Part shown: piece by piece, positions 11,061-20,547 of the stretch
Numbering within the stretch: position 1 is the stretch's first letter
How the letters are laid out: each line of letters starts with the position of its first letter
From: Deltaproteobacteria bacterium
GTDB taxonomy: Bacteria > Desulfobacterota_B > Binatia > UBA9968
Length of the DNA: 39,530 nt
NCBI GenBank assembly: GCA_016193385.1
Contig: JACPSF010000373.1
Coordinates: 1-39,530, forward strand
Reading direction: 5' to 3'
Program-made: the position numbers and the translations under genes
The notes under the pieces: model-generated
Seen by the model: the letters and a program-made list of their open reading frames with translations, nothing else
Database searches by the model: none
Told to the model about the DNA's origin: nothing

Positions 11061-12173
11061 TCAGCCAAAGATCTGCCTGACTTTTTCAAAAAACCCTTTT
11101 GACAGGGGGTGGACTTCTTCTCCCCCGAGTGCTGCGAACTCCTTCAACAGCTCCTTCTGGCGCCCAGTTAGATGAGTGGGAGTCTCGACCATCACGCGGA
11201 CGAGCTGGTCTCCCTGATGATACCCATGAACATCTCTGACGCCTTTACTTTTCAGGCGGAAAACCTTGCCTGATTGTGTGCCGGGGGGAATCTTCATTTT
11301 CACTTTCCCCTCCAGCGTGGGCACATCGATTTCGACTCCCAGAGCGGCCTGGACAAAGCCGATCGGTATCTCGCAGATGATATCCAGGCCATCCCGCACG
11401 AAGAGCGGGTGCGGCTCGGCCTGAATGACGACGTAGAGATCTCCCCCGGGGCCCCCCGAAATCCCGCTCTCACCTTCGCCCCTGAGCTTGAGGCGTGAGC
11501 CGGTATCCACGCCGGGGGGAATCTTGACGCTGAGGCTGTGGAACTTTCGGACTCGGCCTTGGCCGTTGCAGGAACCGCACGCATCGCTGATGATGGTCCC
11601 TTCCCCTCGGCATTGGGTGCAGGTCCGAGAAACATTGAAGAAACCCTGCTGAAAACTAACCTGACCTCTTCCCCTGCAGGTCGGGCAAGTCCGCGGCGAC
11701 GTGCCGGGTTTGCATCCGCTTCCGTGGCAGGTGTCGCAGGGCCCCTGTCGCGGAACTTTGATTTTCTTCTCCGTTCCAAAAACTGCCTCCTCGAAGGTGA
11801 TGTCGAGGTTATAGCGCAGGTCATCGCCCCTGACGCGACCCCGCCGTCGACCGGTCCCGGTGCCAAAGAACTCACCGAAAATGTCGCCGAAAATGTCTTC
11901 AAAGCCGGAGGTGAAGTCAAAACCGCCGCGGAACGGTCCGCCGTCTCCAAACGCCGCGTGGCCAAACTGATCGTATTGCGCTCTTTTCTCAGGATCCGTG
12001 AGGACTTGGTAGGCTTCGGAGAGTTCCTTAAACCGCTCCTCTGCGTCCTTATTTCCCGGATTGCGGTCAGGATGGTACTTCAGCGCCAGCTTGCGGTAAG
12101 CCTTCTTGATTTCTTCTTCGCTGGTGCCCCGGTTCACGCCTAGGACTTCGTAGTAATCTCTTTTCCCGTTCAA
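11061..12173 (-). CDS. dnaJ: Chaperone DnaJ (Hsp40)
   Basis: 370 residues with full class I architecture: J domain (residues 5-70) with 'KYHPDRNPG', a Gly/Phe-rich linker, a zinc domain with four CxxCxGxG repeats ('CDTCHGSG', 'CPTCRGRG', 'CTQCRGEG', 'CGSCNGQG'), and C-terminal substrate-binding domains. It stimulates the ATPase of DnaK and delivers unfolded clients. The start appears to be TTG at 12173 ('[12 protein letters not shown]' follows), with an AGG about 8 bases upstream. A terminator-like hairpin lies between it and dnaK, so its expression may be set separately from dnaK. Confidence 0.95.
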   Translation of the reverse strand: MNGKRDYYEVLGVNRGTSEEEIKKAYRKLALKYHPDRNPGNKDAEERFKELSEAYQVLTDPEKRAQYDQFGHAAFGDGGPFRGGFDFTSGFEDIFGDIFGEFFGTGTGRRRGRVRGDDLRYNLDITFEEAVFGTEKKIKVPRQGPCDTCHGSGCKPGTSPRTCPTCRGRGQVSFQQGFFNVSRTCTQCRGEGTIISDACGSCNGQGRVRKFHSLSVKIPPGVDTGSRLKLRGEGESGISGGPGGDLYVVIQAEPHPLFVRDGLDIICEIPIGFVQAALGVEIDVPTLEGKVKMKIPPGTQSGKVFRLKSKGVRDVHGYHQGDQLVRVMVETPTHLTGRQKELLKEFAALGGEEVHPLSKGFFEKVRQIFG

Positions 12174-12196
12174 CCGTGAACCTCATAATAACAAGA

Positions 12197-12233
12197 AAGC
12201 CCCTCTCCACGATTCGCGGGGGAGCAGGGGCTT
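12197..12233 (-). terminator. Rho-independent terminator/attenuator between dnaK and dnaJ
   Basis: AAGCCCCT (12197-12204) pairs perfectly with AGGGGCTT (12226-12233). Four further pairs extend the stem past a one-base bulge, with a 12-base loop. Read on the minus strand it is followed by the T-rich TTTCTTGTTATT. It is about 40 bases after the dnaK stop and about 24 bases before the dnaJ start. Confidence 0.7.
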
Positions 12234-12275
12234 CTATGCTGTGAAATATGGAATCTCGCTGCTCCTTGTGATGGC

Positions 12276-14189
12276 TTAATCCTTGACCTCCTCGAAATCG
12301 GCATCCACCACATCCTCCTTCTTCTTGCCTCCCTCCTCTGCAGCCTGGGACGTCGATTCCTGCCCGGTCGAGGCCGCTTTCTGGGACGCCTTCGCGTACA
12401 TCGCCTCGGCCAGCTTGTGGGAGGAACGGGTCAGCTCATCCACGGCGGAGCGGATGGTCTGGGCCTCCTGGCTTTCCATTGCTTGCTTGGCCTTTTGCAG
12501 TGCCGCCTCAATGTTCTCCTTGACGCCGGCCTCCACCTCTCCAGCGTACTCTTTGAGAGATTTTTCCGTAGAGTAAATCAGCGAATCCAGCTGGTTGCGG
12601 GCTTCCACGACCTCCTTGCGTTGGTGGTCTTCAGCCGCATGGGCCTCGGCGTCCCTGACCATGCCCTTGATCTCGTCCTCCGTGAGGCCGCTTGAGGCCG
12701 TGATCTTGATCGACTGCTCTCTCCCGGTTCCCAGATCCTTGGCCGACACATGCGCAATCCCGTTCGCGTCGATATCAAAAGTTACCTCGACCTGCGGTAT
12801 ACCTCTGGGCGCAGGAGGAATTCCCACGAGATCGAATTGCCCGAGCAGCTTGTTGTTCGCGGCCATCTCCCTCTCACCCTGGAAAACGCGGATAGAGACA
12901 GCGGTCTGATTGTCAGCTGCAGTGGAGAAGGTCTGGCTCTTACGGGTGGGGATCGTGGTGTTCCGCTCGATCAGCTTGGTAAACACACCCCCCAAGGTCT
13001 CAATGCCCAAGGAAAGCGGGGTGACATCCAGAAGCAGGATGTCTTTGACTTCGCCCTTGAGCACCGCCCCCTGAATGGCGGCGCCCACCGCCACCACCTC
13101 ATCCGGATTGACCCCTTTGTGCGGATCCTTTCCAAAGATCTTTTTCACCCTTTCCTGGACCGCGGGCATCCGAATCATCCCTCCGACAAGGACGACCTCA
13201 TCGATATCCGCCGGAGTCAATCCCGCGTCTTTGAGTGCCTGGCGGCATGGTGCTTCGGTGCGGTCGATCAGCTCGGCGCACAGCGCTTCCAGTTTGGACC
13301 GGGTCAATTTCATGTTGAGGTGCTTTGGCCCGTGCTGGTCCGCGGTGATGAAGGGAAGGTTGATATCCGTCTCCAGCGAGGAGGACAGCTCGCATTTGGC
13401 CTTTTCCCCCGCTTCTTTCAGACGCTGTAGAGCCATGCGGTCTTTACGCAGATCGATCCCCTGGTCCTTCTTGAACTCATCTGCCAGATAATCGATGATC
13501 CGCTGGTCGAAGTCGTCGCCGCCGAGGAAGGTGTCGCCGTTGGTCGACTTGACTTCGAATACGCCGTCGCCGACTTCCAGGATCGAGATGTCAAACGTCC
13601 CTCCGCCGAGGTCAAATACGGCGATCTTCTCATCTTTTTTCTTATCCAGGCCGTAGGCCAGCGAGGCGGCCGTGGGCTCATTGATGATGCGGAGCACGTT
13701 CAAACCGGCCACCCGGCCAGCGTCCTTCGTAGCCTGGCGTTGGGAGTCGTTAAAATAGGCGGGAACTGTGACAACCGCGTCGGTCACCTTTTCGCCTAGA
13801 TACTCATCGGCGGTCTGCTTCATCTTCTGCAGGATGAAGGCGGAGATCTCCGGTGGACTGTATTTCTTACCTCGACTTTCCACCCAGGCATCGCCGTTCT
13901 CTGCTCCGACAACCTTATACGGTAGCACCTTGGTCGCCTTTTTCACTTCGGGGTCTTCATACCGGCGGCCCATGAGACGCTTGATCGAAAAGATGGTATT
14001 TTCCGGATTTGTGATGGCCTGTCGCTTAGCGATCTGTCCCACCAATCGTTCTCCGCTTTCAGAGAAAGCGACAACGGAAGGCGTCGTACGGCCTCCTTCG
14101 ACATTGGCAATCACTTTGGGCTCTCCTCCCTCCATGATCGCCACGCAGGAATTAGTCGTTCCCAGGTCAATTCCTATAACCTTTGCCAT
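12276..14189 (-). CDS. dnaK: Chaperone DnaK (Hsp70)
   Basis: 637 residues, standard for the Gram-negative type. The nucleotide-binding domain starts '[15 protein letters not shown]' and carries '[12 protein letters not shown]', '[14 protein letters not shown]', '[12 protein letters not shown]' and '[14 protein letters not shown]'. The substrate-binding domain follows '[11 protein letters not shown]', then a helical lid, ending in an acidic '[11 protein letters not shown]' tail. It is the ATP-driven folding chaperone partnered by the adjacent DnaJ and GrpE. The ATG is preceded by AAGGAG at normal spacing. The order grpE-dnaK-dnaJ suggests one heat-shock unit, although the 92-base gap after grpE could hold a second promoter. 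Confidence 0.98.
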   Translation of the reverse strand: MAKVIGIDLGTTNSCVAIMEGGEPKVIANVEGGRTTPSVVAFSESGERLVGQIAKRQAITNPENTIFSIKRLMGRRYEDPEVKKATKVLPYKVVGAENGDAWVESRGKKYSPPEISAFILQKMKQTADEYLGEKVTDAVVTVPAYFNDSQRQATKDAGRVAGLNVLRIINEPTAASLAYGLDKKKDEKIAVFDLGGGTFDISILEVGDGVFEVKSTNGDTFLGGDDFDQRIIDYLADEFKKDQGIDLRKDRMALQRLKEAGEKAKCELSSSLETDINLPFITADQHGPKHLNMKLTRSKLEALCAELIDRTEAPCRQALKDAGLTPADIDEVVLVGGMIRMPAVQERVKKIFGKDPHKGVNPDEVVAVGAAIQGAVLKGEVKDILLLDVTPLSLGIETLGGVFTKLIERNTTIPTRKSQTFSTAADNQTAVSIRVFQGEREMAANNKLLGQFDLVGIPPAPRGIPQVEVTFDIDANGIAHVSAKDLGTGREQSIKITASSGLTEDEIKGMVRDAEAHAAEDHQRKEVVEARNQLDSLIYSTEKSLKEYAGEVEAGVKENIEAALQKAKQAMESQEAQTIRSAVDELTRSSHKLAEAMYAKASQKAASTGQESTSQAAEEGGKKKEDVVDADFEEVKD

Positions 14190-14281
14190 CTCTTCTTCTC
14201 CTTAGCAGAATGCTGTCCTAACAAACTATTTTTAAGGGCAGAATGTAACGTATTTAATCATCCCGACCCCGTTTTTCAACC

Positions 14282-14875
14282 TCACTCCTCGGGGCTTTTC
14301 TTCTCCTTAGTTTCAGGCAACTTAGCCACGCTAACGAGGGCAGGACGAAGGAGCCGATCGAAAAGATAGTATCCCCTATGGTGCTCTTCTACAACGGTGT
14401 TTGGCGGGCGATTGGGTGTCTCAACCTGTGCCATCGCTTCGTGTTTTCCCGGATCAAAGACCTCCCCGAGGGCAGAATGTTGGGTAAGGCCGTGGCTACT
14501 GAGCGCTTCGAGAAGGCCCCTGAGAACCATCTCGATCCCTTCCAGGATGGGATTTCCATTTTGTCCGCCTTTGGCATGCTCGACGGCTCGTTCTAGGTTG
14601 TCCAAGGCGGGCAGCAGGTCTCGCATCAGGTTTTCGTTAGCGTAGCGGATCGCCTCCGCCTGCTCACGCGCCATACGCTTTCTAAAGTTTTCTAGCTCCG
14701 CCACCTGGCGCAGATAGCGGTCGTAATTTTCTTTGGCCTCAAGCTCCTTCGCCGCTAGCTGCTGGTGCAACGTCTCTAATTCGGAAACCGAGGACTCCTC
14801 CCCGCCCGCTTCGCCTTCAGAGACGAATTGTTCGGAGGAGATTTTGCCGTTGCCTTTTTTTTCTGTTTCGTCCAT
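14282..14875 (-). CDS. grpE: Nucleotide exchange factor GrpE
   Basis: 197 residues. An acidic, disordered N-terminus (~1-40) precedes a long coiled coil (~45-110, 'RQVAELENFRKRMAREQAEA'), then a beta-rich head with 'DPGKHEAMAQVETP' and 'PNTVVEEHHRGYYLFDRLLRPALVSVA', the family signature. GrpE releases ADP from DnaK and so resets its cycle. It is the first gene of the chaperone set and lies directly behind a strong-looking sigma-70 promoter. No hrcA gene lies upstream in this window. Confidence 0.95.
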   Translation of the reverse strand: MDETEKKGNGKISSEQFVSEGEAGGEESSVSELETLHQQLAAKELEAKENYDRYLRQVAELENFRKRMAREQAEAIRYANENLMRDLLPALDNLERAVEHAKGGQNGNPILEGIEMVLRGLLEALSSHGLTQHSALGEVFDPGKHEAMAQVETPNRPPNTVVEEHHRGYYLFDRLLRPALVSVAKLPETKEKKSPEE

Positions 14876-14910
14876 CTTCTTTACTGATCCCGCAAAAAAT
14901 ATGAGTTTTC

Positions 14911-14939
14911 AGTTTAACCACCAGGTCCCTCTTTGTCAA
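14911..14939 (-). promoter_or_regulatory. Sigma-70-like promoter of grpE-dnaK
   Basis: On the minus strand, a perfect -35 TTGACA (14934-14939) and a -10 TAAACT (14911-14916) are separated by exactly 17 bases. The predicted start is about 30 bases before the grpE ATG. No CIRCE inverted repeat (TTAGCACTC...GAGTGCTAA) is present and the -10 is not sigma-32-like, so the heat response, if any, is not explained by this site alone. Confidence 0.65.
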
Positions 14940-15028
14940 GGTTGGCTGTTAGTAAACCTGTTGATTTTTAAATACTTGCGTGATTTTCGGATACATGTTA
15001 AACGCCCCTTGTAGGGCCTTCTGAGGCC

Positions 15029-15796
15029 ATGCGTTCCGCTTGTGTGACCCCCGCAATCGTGCTTCGCTCTTGGCCCTTTGGCGAATCTGATAAGATCGTT
15101 TCTTTTCTCACTGCGGACTTTGGAAAGGTGACCGGCATTGCTAAGGGGGCCAAGCGTTCGCGTAGGAGGTTCGTCAACAGCCTTGAGCCTTTCTCACTGG
15201 TCCAGTTGCGCTTCCAGGAGCGGTCTTTCAGCAGCTTGGCTTTTATTCATTCCTGTGATCTGGTGCGGCCGCATAAGGACTTGACGACGAGTCTAGAAAA
15301 AATTGCCTACGCGTCTTACCTGGTGGAGCTTGCAGACGTGCTGGCAGGTGAACGTGAGGAGAACCGGCCTCTATTTGAACACCTTAGGGAAGGGCTGGGT
15401 TGGATGGAAGAGAAGGGGCCTTCTCACTCCTTTCTCGCCTTTTTCGAACTCAAGCTGCTCCGCTTGGCTGGTTATCAGCCTGGTTTGGAGTCATGCCGTT
15501 GCTGTGGCAGAGCCCGAACAAAAGACGGCAGTGTCGCTTGGCGCTTTAGTGCGCGCGATGGTGGCATCCTTTGCGCCACATGCTTCCCTTTCAGGAAAGA
15601 GGCAATCCCCCTCTCCTCCGAGGCCATTGAGGCCCTGGCGGAGCTGCAGAAGGCGGCCGCATTCCTTTCCCCTCATGAGACCATCTCCTCTGCCGCTCTA
15701 AAAGAGGGTCGCTCCGTTCTCCTTCCCTTCATCCAATTCCAATCCAATCGGGAGCTAAAATCCGTTTTGTTTCTCGCTACCACTTGCTTGGACTGA
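15029..15796 (+). CDS. recO: DNA repair protein RecO
   Basis: 255 residues. The N-terminal OB-fold shows 'TPAIVLRSWPFGESDKIVSFLT', 'GKVTGIAKGAKRSRRRFVNSLEPF' and 'LVQLRF'. The central helical region has 'ASYLVELADVL', and a Cys4 zinc site follows ('CRCCGRA' and 'CATCFP'). RecO loads RecA onto SSB-coated gaps together with RecR. The ATG is preceded by GAGG only 2 bases away. It is divergent from grpE across a 153-base gap and is followed after 72 bases by ppdK; in many deltaproteobacteria recO and ppdK are near neighbours. Confidence 0.93.
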   Translation: MRSACVTPAIVLRSWPFGESDKIVSFLTADFGKVTGIAKGAKRSRRRFVNSLEPFSLVQLRFQERSFSSLAFIHSCDLVRPHKDLTTSLEKIAYASYLVELADVLAGEREENRPLFEHLREGLGWMEEKGPSHSFLAFFELKLLRLAGYQPGLESCRCCGRARTKDGSVAWRFSARDGGILCATCFPFRKEAIPLSSEAIEALAELQKAAAFLSPHETISSAALKEGRSVLLPFIQFQSNRELKSVLFLATTCLD

Positions 15797-15868
15797 GAGC
15801 TTTTCGCCCGTGAGATATTGAAAAAGGTCTTCAGAAGTCGTATCGAGGAATTTTACCCGGAGGGAAGA

Positions 15869-18589
15869 ATGGCTAGGCAGAAAAAGCATATCTACTTCTT
15901 TGGTGGCGGCAAGGCGGATGGGAAGGCGAGCATGAGAGAACTTCTGGGCGGGAAGGGCGCGGGGCTTCACGAGATGACCCGGATCGGAGCCCCGGTACCA
16001 CCGGGCTTCACGATTACCACGGAAGTCTGCACCTATTATTACGCGCATGGCGGCCAGTATCCCAAGGGTCTCGACCGCGAGGTCGTCACGGCACTTAAGC
16101 GCGTGGAGAAGATTCTGGAAAGGCGATTTGGCGACTCCGAGAATCCCTTGCTCGTCTCGGTCCGATCTGGAGCGCGGGAATCCATGCCCGGAATGATGGA
16201 CACGGTGTTGAATCTTGGACTCAATGATCAAACGGTTCAGGGTCTCGTGGCGAGGACGCAGAACCCGCGCTTCGCTTATGACTCCTATCGGCGTTTCGTC
16301 CAGATGTACGGCGACGTGGTGCTAGGGCTCAAGCCGAGCGATAAGGGGGAGCGCGACCCCTTTGAGGTCATCCTCGAGCGCAAAAAGAAAGCGCGCGCGG
16401 CGCGTTTCGACACGGATCTCGCCGCCGCGGACCTGAAGGAGCTCGTAGCGGAGTTTAAGGCAGAAATAAGGGCACGATTGGGCAAGGAATTTCCGGCAGA
16501 CCCCTACGAGCAACTCTGGGGCGCCATCGGCGCAGTGTTCGGTTCCTGGAACAACGCCCGTGCCATTGCCTACCGCGAGCACTATCACATCCCACACACC
16601 TGGTGGACGGCCGCCAACGTCCAGGCCATGGTGTTTGGTAACATGGGCGAGAACTGCGCCACTGGAGTCGCGTTTACACGGAGTCCCGCCACCGGAGACA
16701 AGGGTACCTACGGCGAGTTTCTGGTCAACGCCCAGGGAGAGGATGTCGTAGCCGGGACCCGTACCCCTCGGGCGATCGCGGAGCTTGAGCAGGTGATGCC
16801 GAAAAGCTACCGGGAGCTTGATCGGGTCTGTAAGACCCTGGAGCGCCATTACAAGGAGATGCAGGATATCGAATTCACGATCGAGGAAAACAAGCTCTGG
16901 ATGCTGCAGACCAGAGCCGGCAAGCGGACCGGCTTCGCTGCCGTGCGCATCGCGATGGATATGGTCGAGGAACGGATCATCTCCAAGGAAGAAGCCTTGC
17001 TGCGGATTGAACCGGATCAACTAAACCAGCTTTTACGTCCGATTTTTGACAGTGCCGATAAAGAGCGTGCTACCAAGGACGGACGCGTCCTGGCCAAGGG
17101 TCTGCCGGCTGGCCCCGGCGCGGCCAGCGGCCGGGTGGTGTTCACGGCCGAAGATGCAGAGGCGTGGGGAAAGCGCGGAGAGCGAGTCGTTCTGTGCCGC
17201 ATTGAAACCAGCCCGGAGGATATCCGCGGCATGGTTGCTGCGCAGGCGATCCTGACTGCCCGTGGAGGCATGACTTCGCATGCAGCCTTGGTCGCGCGGC
17301 AGATGGGGAAGATCTGCGTGGTCGGCTGCGAGGCGCTGCATATCGACTACGCGAAATCGCAGATGGCGGTGGGATCCCGTATCCTAAAAGAGGGCGATCG
17401 GATCTCCGTGGACGGCTCGACCGGGGAGGTGATTGAGGGAGATGTCCGGACCTTTCCCTCGGAAGTTTTGCAGGTGCTGATTGGAAAGACACTGGAGCCC
17501 AGAGCTTCACGTGTCTACCAGCAATTTGCCAGACTCATGAAATGGGTGGATGCCACCCGCAAGCTCGGGGTTCGCACCAATTCGGACCAGCCGGACCAGG
17601 CGCGGATCTCCCTGGCTTTTGGGGCGGAAGGGATTGGCTTGTGCCGTACTGAACACATGTTCTTTGAGGGAGAGCGGATTCGGGCGGTGCAGGAAATGAT
17701 TTTGGCGGAGAGCGAAGAGGGACGTCGGCAGGCCTTGGCCAAGCTCTTGCCGATGCAGAAAGAGGATTTCAAGAGTATTTTGGAAATCATGGGGCATCTT
17801 CCCGTCACGATTCGGACCCTGGACCCGCCCCTGCATGAGTTTCTGCCCAAGAGTGAGGAGGAGACCGCAGAGTTGGCTCAGGTCATGCGGGTCCCGGTCG
17901 AGACCCTAAGGGATAAGGTTACGGCTTTGCACGAGTTTAATCCCATGCTGGGGCACCGCGGCTGCCGCCTGGGAATATCTTTCCCGGAGATCACCGAAAT
18001 GCAGGCCAGGGCCATTTTTGAGGCAGCCTGTGAACTGCGCCGAGAGGGGAAGAATCCTTTTCCCGAAGTGATGATCCCTTTGGTGGCAATGCGTCAGGAG
18101 CTGCATGTGCAGAGAGAGATCGTGGAGCGGGTTGCCCGGGAAACCATGAAGGCTTACGGGGTGAAGGTTCGCTATCTGGTTGGGACCATGATCGAGCTGC
18201 CGCGGGCCTGTTTGGTTGCGGATGATATCGCTCGGGAAGCGGAGTTTTTCTCCTTCGGGACCAATGATTTGACGCAGACCTGCATGGGGCTGTCGCGCGA
18301 TGATGCAGGGAAGTTTTTGCCCAGTTATATTGCTGATGGTCTCCTCCCGGAGGATCCGTTTGTCAGCATCGACCGAGACGGTGTCGGGGCTTTGATGCGC
18401 ATTGGCATGGAGAGGGGCCGCAAGGTGAGGAGAGATCTTGAAGTCGGCATCTGCGGGGAGCACGGAGGCGACCCCAGGTCTGTCGCTTTTTGTCATGAGA
18501 TAGGGTTGGATTATGTAAGCTGCTCACCTTATCGGGTTCCCGTTGCTAAGTTGGCGGCGGCTCAGGCTGTTTTGCAGCGCAGGCGGTAG
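15869..18589 (+). CDS. ppdK: Pyruvate, phosphate dikinase
   Basis: 906 residues from the ATG at 15869, which has a strong GGAGGGAAG just upstream; a TTG at 15818 would add 17 non-conserved residues. Domains: ATP-grasp N-terminus ('[14 protein letters not shown]', '[21 protein letters not shown]'), swivelling phospho-His domain with '[16 protein letters not shown]' (His471), and a C-terminal TIM barrel with 'GTNDLTQ' and 'ICGEHGGD' (Cys862). All catalytic elements look intact. It interconverts pyruvate, ATP and phosphate with PEP, AMP and pyrophosphate, and may serve gluconeogenesis or PPi-linked glycolysis. Length is in the normal range for bacterial PPDK. Confidence 0.97.
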   Translation: MARQKKHIYFFGGGKADGKASMRELLGGKGAGLHEMTRIGAPVPPGFTITTEVCTYYYAHGGQYPKGLDREVVTALKRVEKILERRFGDSENPLLVSVRSGARESMPGMMDTVLNLGLNDQTVQGLVARTQNPRFAYDSYRRFVQMYGDVVLGLKPSDKGERDPFEVILERKKKARAARFDTDLAAADLKELVAEFKAEIRARLGKEFPADPYEQLWGAIGAVFGSWNNARAIAYREHYHIPHTWWTAANVQAMVFGNMGENCATGVAFTRSPATGDKGTYGEFLVNAQGEDVVAGTRTPRAIAELEQVMPKSYRELDRVCKTLERHYKEMQDIEFTIEENKLWMLQTRAGKRTGFAAVRIAMDMVEERIISKEEALLRIEPDQLNQLLRPIFDSADKERATKDGRVLAKGLPAGPGAASGRVVFTAEDAEAWGKRGERVVLCRIETSPEDIRGMVAAQAILTARGGMTSHAALVARQMGKICVVGCEALHIDYAKSQMAVGSRILKEGDRISVDGSTGEVIEGDVRTFPSEVLQVLIGKTLEPRASRVYQQFARLMKWVDATRKLGVRTNSDQPDQARISLAFGAEGIGLCRTEHMFFEGERIRAVQEMILAESEEGRRQALAKLLPMQKEDFKSILEIMGHLPVTIRTLDPPLHEFLPKSEEETAELAQVMRVPVETLRDKVTALHEFNPMLGHRGCRLGISFPEITEMQARAIFEAACELRREGKNPFPEVMIPLVAMRQELHVQREIVERVARETMKAYGVKVRYLVGTMIELPRACLVADDIAREAEFFSFGTNDLTQTCMGLSRDDAGKFLPSYIADGLLPEDPFVSIDRDGVGALMRIGMERGRKVRRDLEVGICGEHGGDPRSVAFCHEIGLDYVSCSPYRVPVAKLAAAQAVLQRRR

Positions 18590-18676
18590 CCAATTTGCGT
18601 TATTTATAATGAGCGTGTTTATTTCCAAAAGTTGTCCAAGGGCGCCTTTGCTGTAACCAGCGCCGAGCAACGGAAA

Positions 18677-18705
18677 TTGACAAAAAAGGGCATTTTTAGG
18701 ATAAT
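18677..18705 (+). promoter_or_regulatory. Sigma-70-like promoter of pilB
   Basis: A perfect -35 TTGACA (18677-18682) and -10 GATAAT (18700-18705) are separated by 17 bases. Transcription would start near 18712, leaving a leader of about 20 bases with GGAG before the pilB ATG at 18732. This is one of the best promoter matches in the window. Confidence 0.75.
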
Positions 18706-18731
18706 GTTGGTTCTTGTTGCCGGAGCCTTTC

Positions 18732-20459
18732 ATGGAAGCACGTTTGGGCGATGTCTTGGTACGGGGGGGGATTGTCACCCGTGAGCAACTCAACGAGGCG
18801 TTGGGAAAGGAACGAGAGAACGGATCCAACCTTATCCAGGAACTGATTCGCCTGGGGTTTTCCACTGAGGAGCGGCTTGCCGACTTTCTTGCCACGCAAT
18901 TCGGCTTCCAAAAGGTCGAGATCGATAACTCCGAACTAACCGAATCGGTATTTAATCTCATTCCCGCCCATCTCATCCAAAAACATCAGGTCATTCCGTT
19001 GAAGCTAGTCGGCTCGACCTTAACGGTGGCGATGACCGATCCGACCAACCTGGCAGCGATCAACGAAGTTAAGTTCATTACTGGCTATGGTGTCCGAGTG
19101 CTCTTGGCCTCGGCGTCGGCGATCAAAAAGGTCTTGGAGCAGCGCTTTGGCGCGGTCAGCTACGACGAGGTGCTGAGGAAATTTGGCGAGACGGGAGTGG
19201 AGGTTATCCGCGACGAGGAAGATATCAACCTGCAGGAACTTCAAGAGGCCACCAACGAGGCTCCGGTGGTTACGCTGGTCAACGCTGTATTGGCCGATGC
19301 TGCCAAGCGTGGCGCCAGCGATATCCACATTGAGCCGTACGAGAAGATCTTCCGTATACGGTTTCGGGTGGACGGGGTCCTCCATGAGATCATGAACCCG
19401 CCGCTTCGGCTCAAGAACCCCTTGATTTCGCGCCTTAAGGTCATGGCGAACCTTGATATTGCGGAGCGGCGGCTGACGCAGGACGGTCGAATCAAGCTCA
19501 AGATGGGCAATGGGCAGGAACTCGATATCCGGGTCTCCGTCCTTCCCACGCTTTTTGGGGAGAAAATCGTCATGCGGCTTTTGGACAAGGCCAACTTGCA
19601 GTTGGACATGTCCAAGCTCGGCTTCGATCCGCAAACCCTCAAAGACTTCCAAGACGCGATCCATAAACCTTACGGAATGATTCTCATCACCGGGCCCACT
19701 GGAAGCGGCAAATCGACCACGCTTTATTCGGCTCTTTCCGATCTCAACAAAACGGATGTGAACATTTCTACCGCCGAGGATCCGGTGGAGTATAACCTCA
19801 TGGGCATTAATCAGGTCCAGGTTCGGGAAGAAATAGGGCTCAATTTTGCGGCCTGCCTGAGGTCCTTTCTGCGCCAAGACCCGGACATTATCATGGTGGG
19901 CGAAATCCGCGACTTGGAGACCGCGCAGATCGGTGTCAAAGCGGCTCTCACGGGCCACCTGGTGCTCAGTACCCTCCATACCAACGACGCCCCCTCGACC
20001 ATTGATCGCTTGATCAATATGGGGGTGGAGCCTTTCCTACTTACCTCTTCGGTTAACCTGGTCGCAGCGCAGAGGTTGGTGCGCAAGATATGCGCCGCCT
20101 GTAAGGAGCCTGCGGAGGTTAGCCCGGAGGCCCTGATCAATATCGGGGTCGATCCCGCAGAGGTGAGCATGGGCTTTCAACCGCGTCACGGCAAGGGGTG
20201 CGCGAACTGCAATCAGACCGGATATAGGGGCCGCGTGGCGCTCTACGAGGTCATGGTCATGCATGAGGCGATAAAAGAGTTGATTCTCAGGGGGGCGTCG
20301 GCGGCCGATTTGAAGCGCGAAGCGGTGAAGCTCGGAATGAGCACCCTGAGGATGAGCGCCCTTCAAAAAGTACGAGTGGGGCTCACGACCATCGAAGAGA
20401 CCGTGCGGGTCACGGATTCGGACAAGGGGTTCGGCTCGGTCTTTTCGCTTGGCATTTGA
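18732..20459 (+). CDS. pilB: Type IV pilus assembly ATPase PilB (GspE family)
   Basis: 575 residues from the ATG at 18732, which follows GGAG at a 6-base spacing; an upstream TTG at 18714 is less likely. The N-terminal T2SSE_N domain (~1-150, 'LGDVLVRGGIVTREQLNEAL') is followed by the secretion ATPase core with 'GASDIHIEPYE', Walker A 'GPTGSGKSTT' (Lys327), 'TAEDPVEYNL', Walker B region 'DIIMVGEIRDLETA' and 'STLHTNDA'. A tetracysteine zinc site, 'CAACKEP' and 'CANCNQTG', is typical of PilB. It powers pilin polymerisation at the inner-membrane platform. pilC follows after 88 bases. pilT, often next to pilB, is absent here. Confidence 0.96.
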   Translation: MEARLGDVLVRGGIVTREQLNEALGKERENGSNLIQELIRLGFSTEERLADFLATQFGFQKVEIDNSELTESVFNLIPAHLIQKHQVIPLKLVGSTLTVAMTDPTNLAAINEVKFITGYGVRVLLASASAIKKVLEQRFGAVSYDEVLRKFGETGVEVIRDEEDINLQELQEATNEAPVVTLVNAVLADAAKRGASDIHIEPYEKIFRIRFRVDGVLHEIMNPPLRLKNPLISRLKVMANLDIAERRLTQDGRIKLKMGNGQELDIRVSVLPTLFGEKIVMRLLDKANLQLDMSKLGFDPQTLKDFQDAIHKPYGMILITGPTGSGKSTTLYSALSDLNKTDVNISTAEDPVEYNLMGINQVQVREEIGLNFAACLRSFLRQDPDIIMVGEIRDLETAQIGVKAALTGHLVLSTLHTNDAPSTIDRLINMGVEPFLLTSSVNLVAAQRLVRKICAACKEPAEVSPEALINIGVDPAEVSMGFQPRHGKGCANCNQTGYRGRVALYEVMVMHEAIKELILRGASAADLKREAVKLGMSTLRMSALQKVRVGLTTIEETVRVTDSDKGFGSVFSLGI

Positions 20460-20547
20460 GCGTCGCTGGCCGGGGTCAAAGGGTGAGGGAGGATCTTAAC
20501 CGTGAGCATCGAGCAGTTTAGCCTCATAGCTTAACAAGGAGGATACG

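Noticed and set aside
12750..13430. 226-residue plus-strand open frame
   Set aside because: Antisense shadow of dnaK caused by high-G+C codon usage; no start signal or known domain.
14876..15028. CIRCE element or sigma-32 promoter before grpE
   Set aside because: Looked for TTAGCACTC/GAGTGCTAA and a CCCCAT-type -10; neither is present, only a sigma-70-like promoter.
16322..17020. 232-residue minus-strand open frame
   Set aside because: Antisense shadow of ppdK.
18590..18660. Terminator after ppdK
   Set aside because: Only a 5-pair GGCGC/GCGCC stem with a long loop and no T-run was found.
19020..19979. 319-residue minus-strand open frame
   Set aside because: Antisense to the conserved PilB ATPase core; its length merely reflects the codon bias of pilB.
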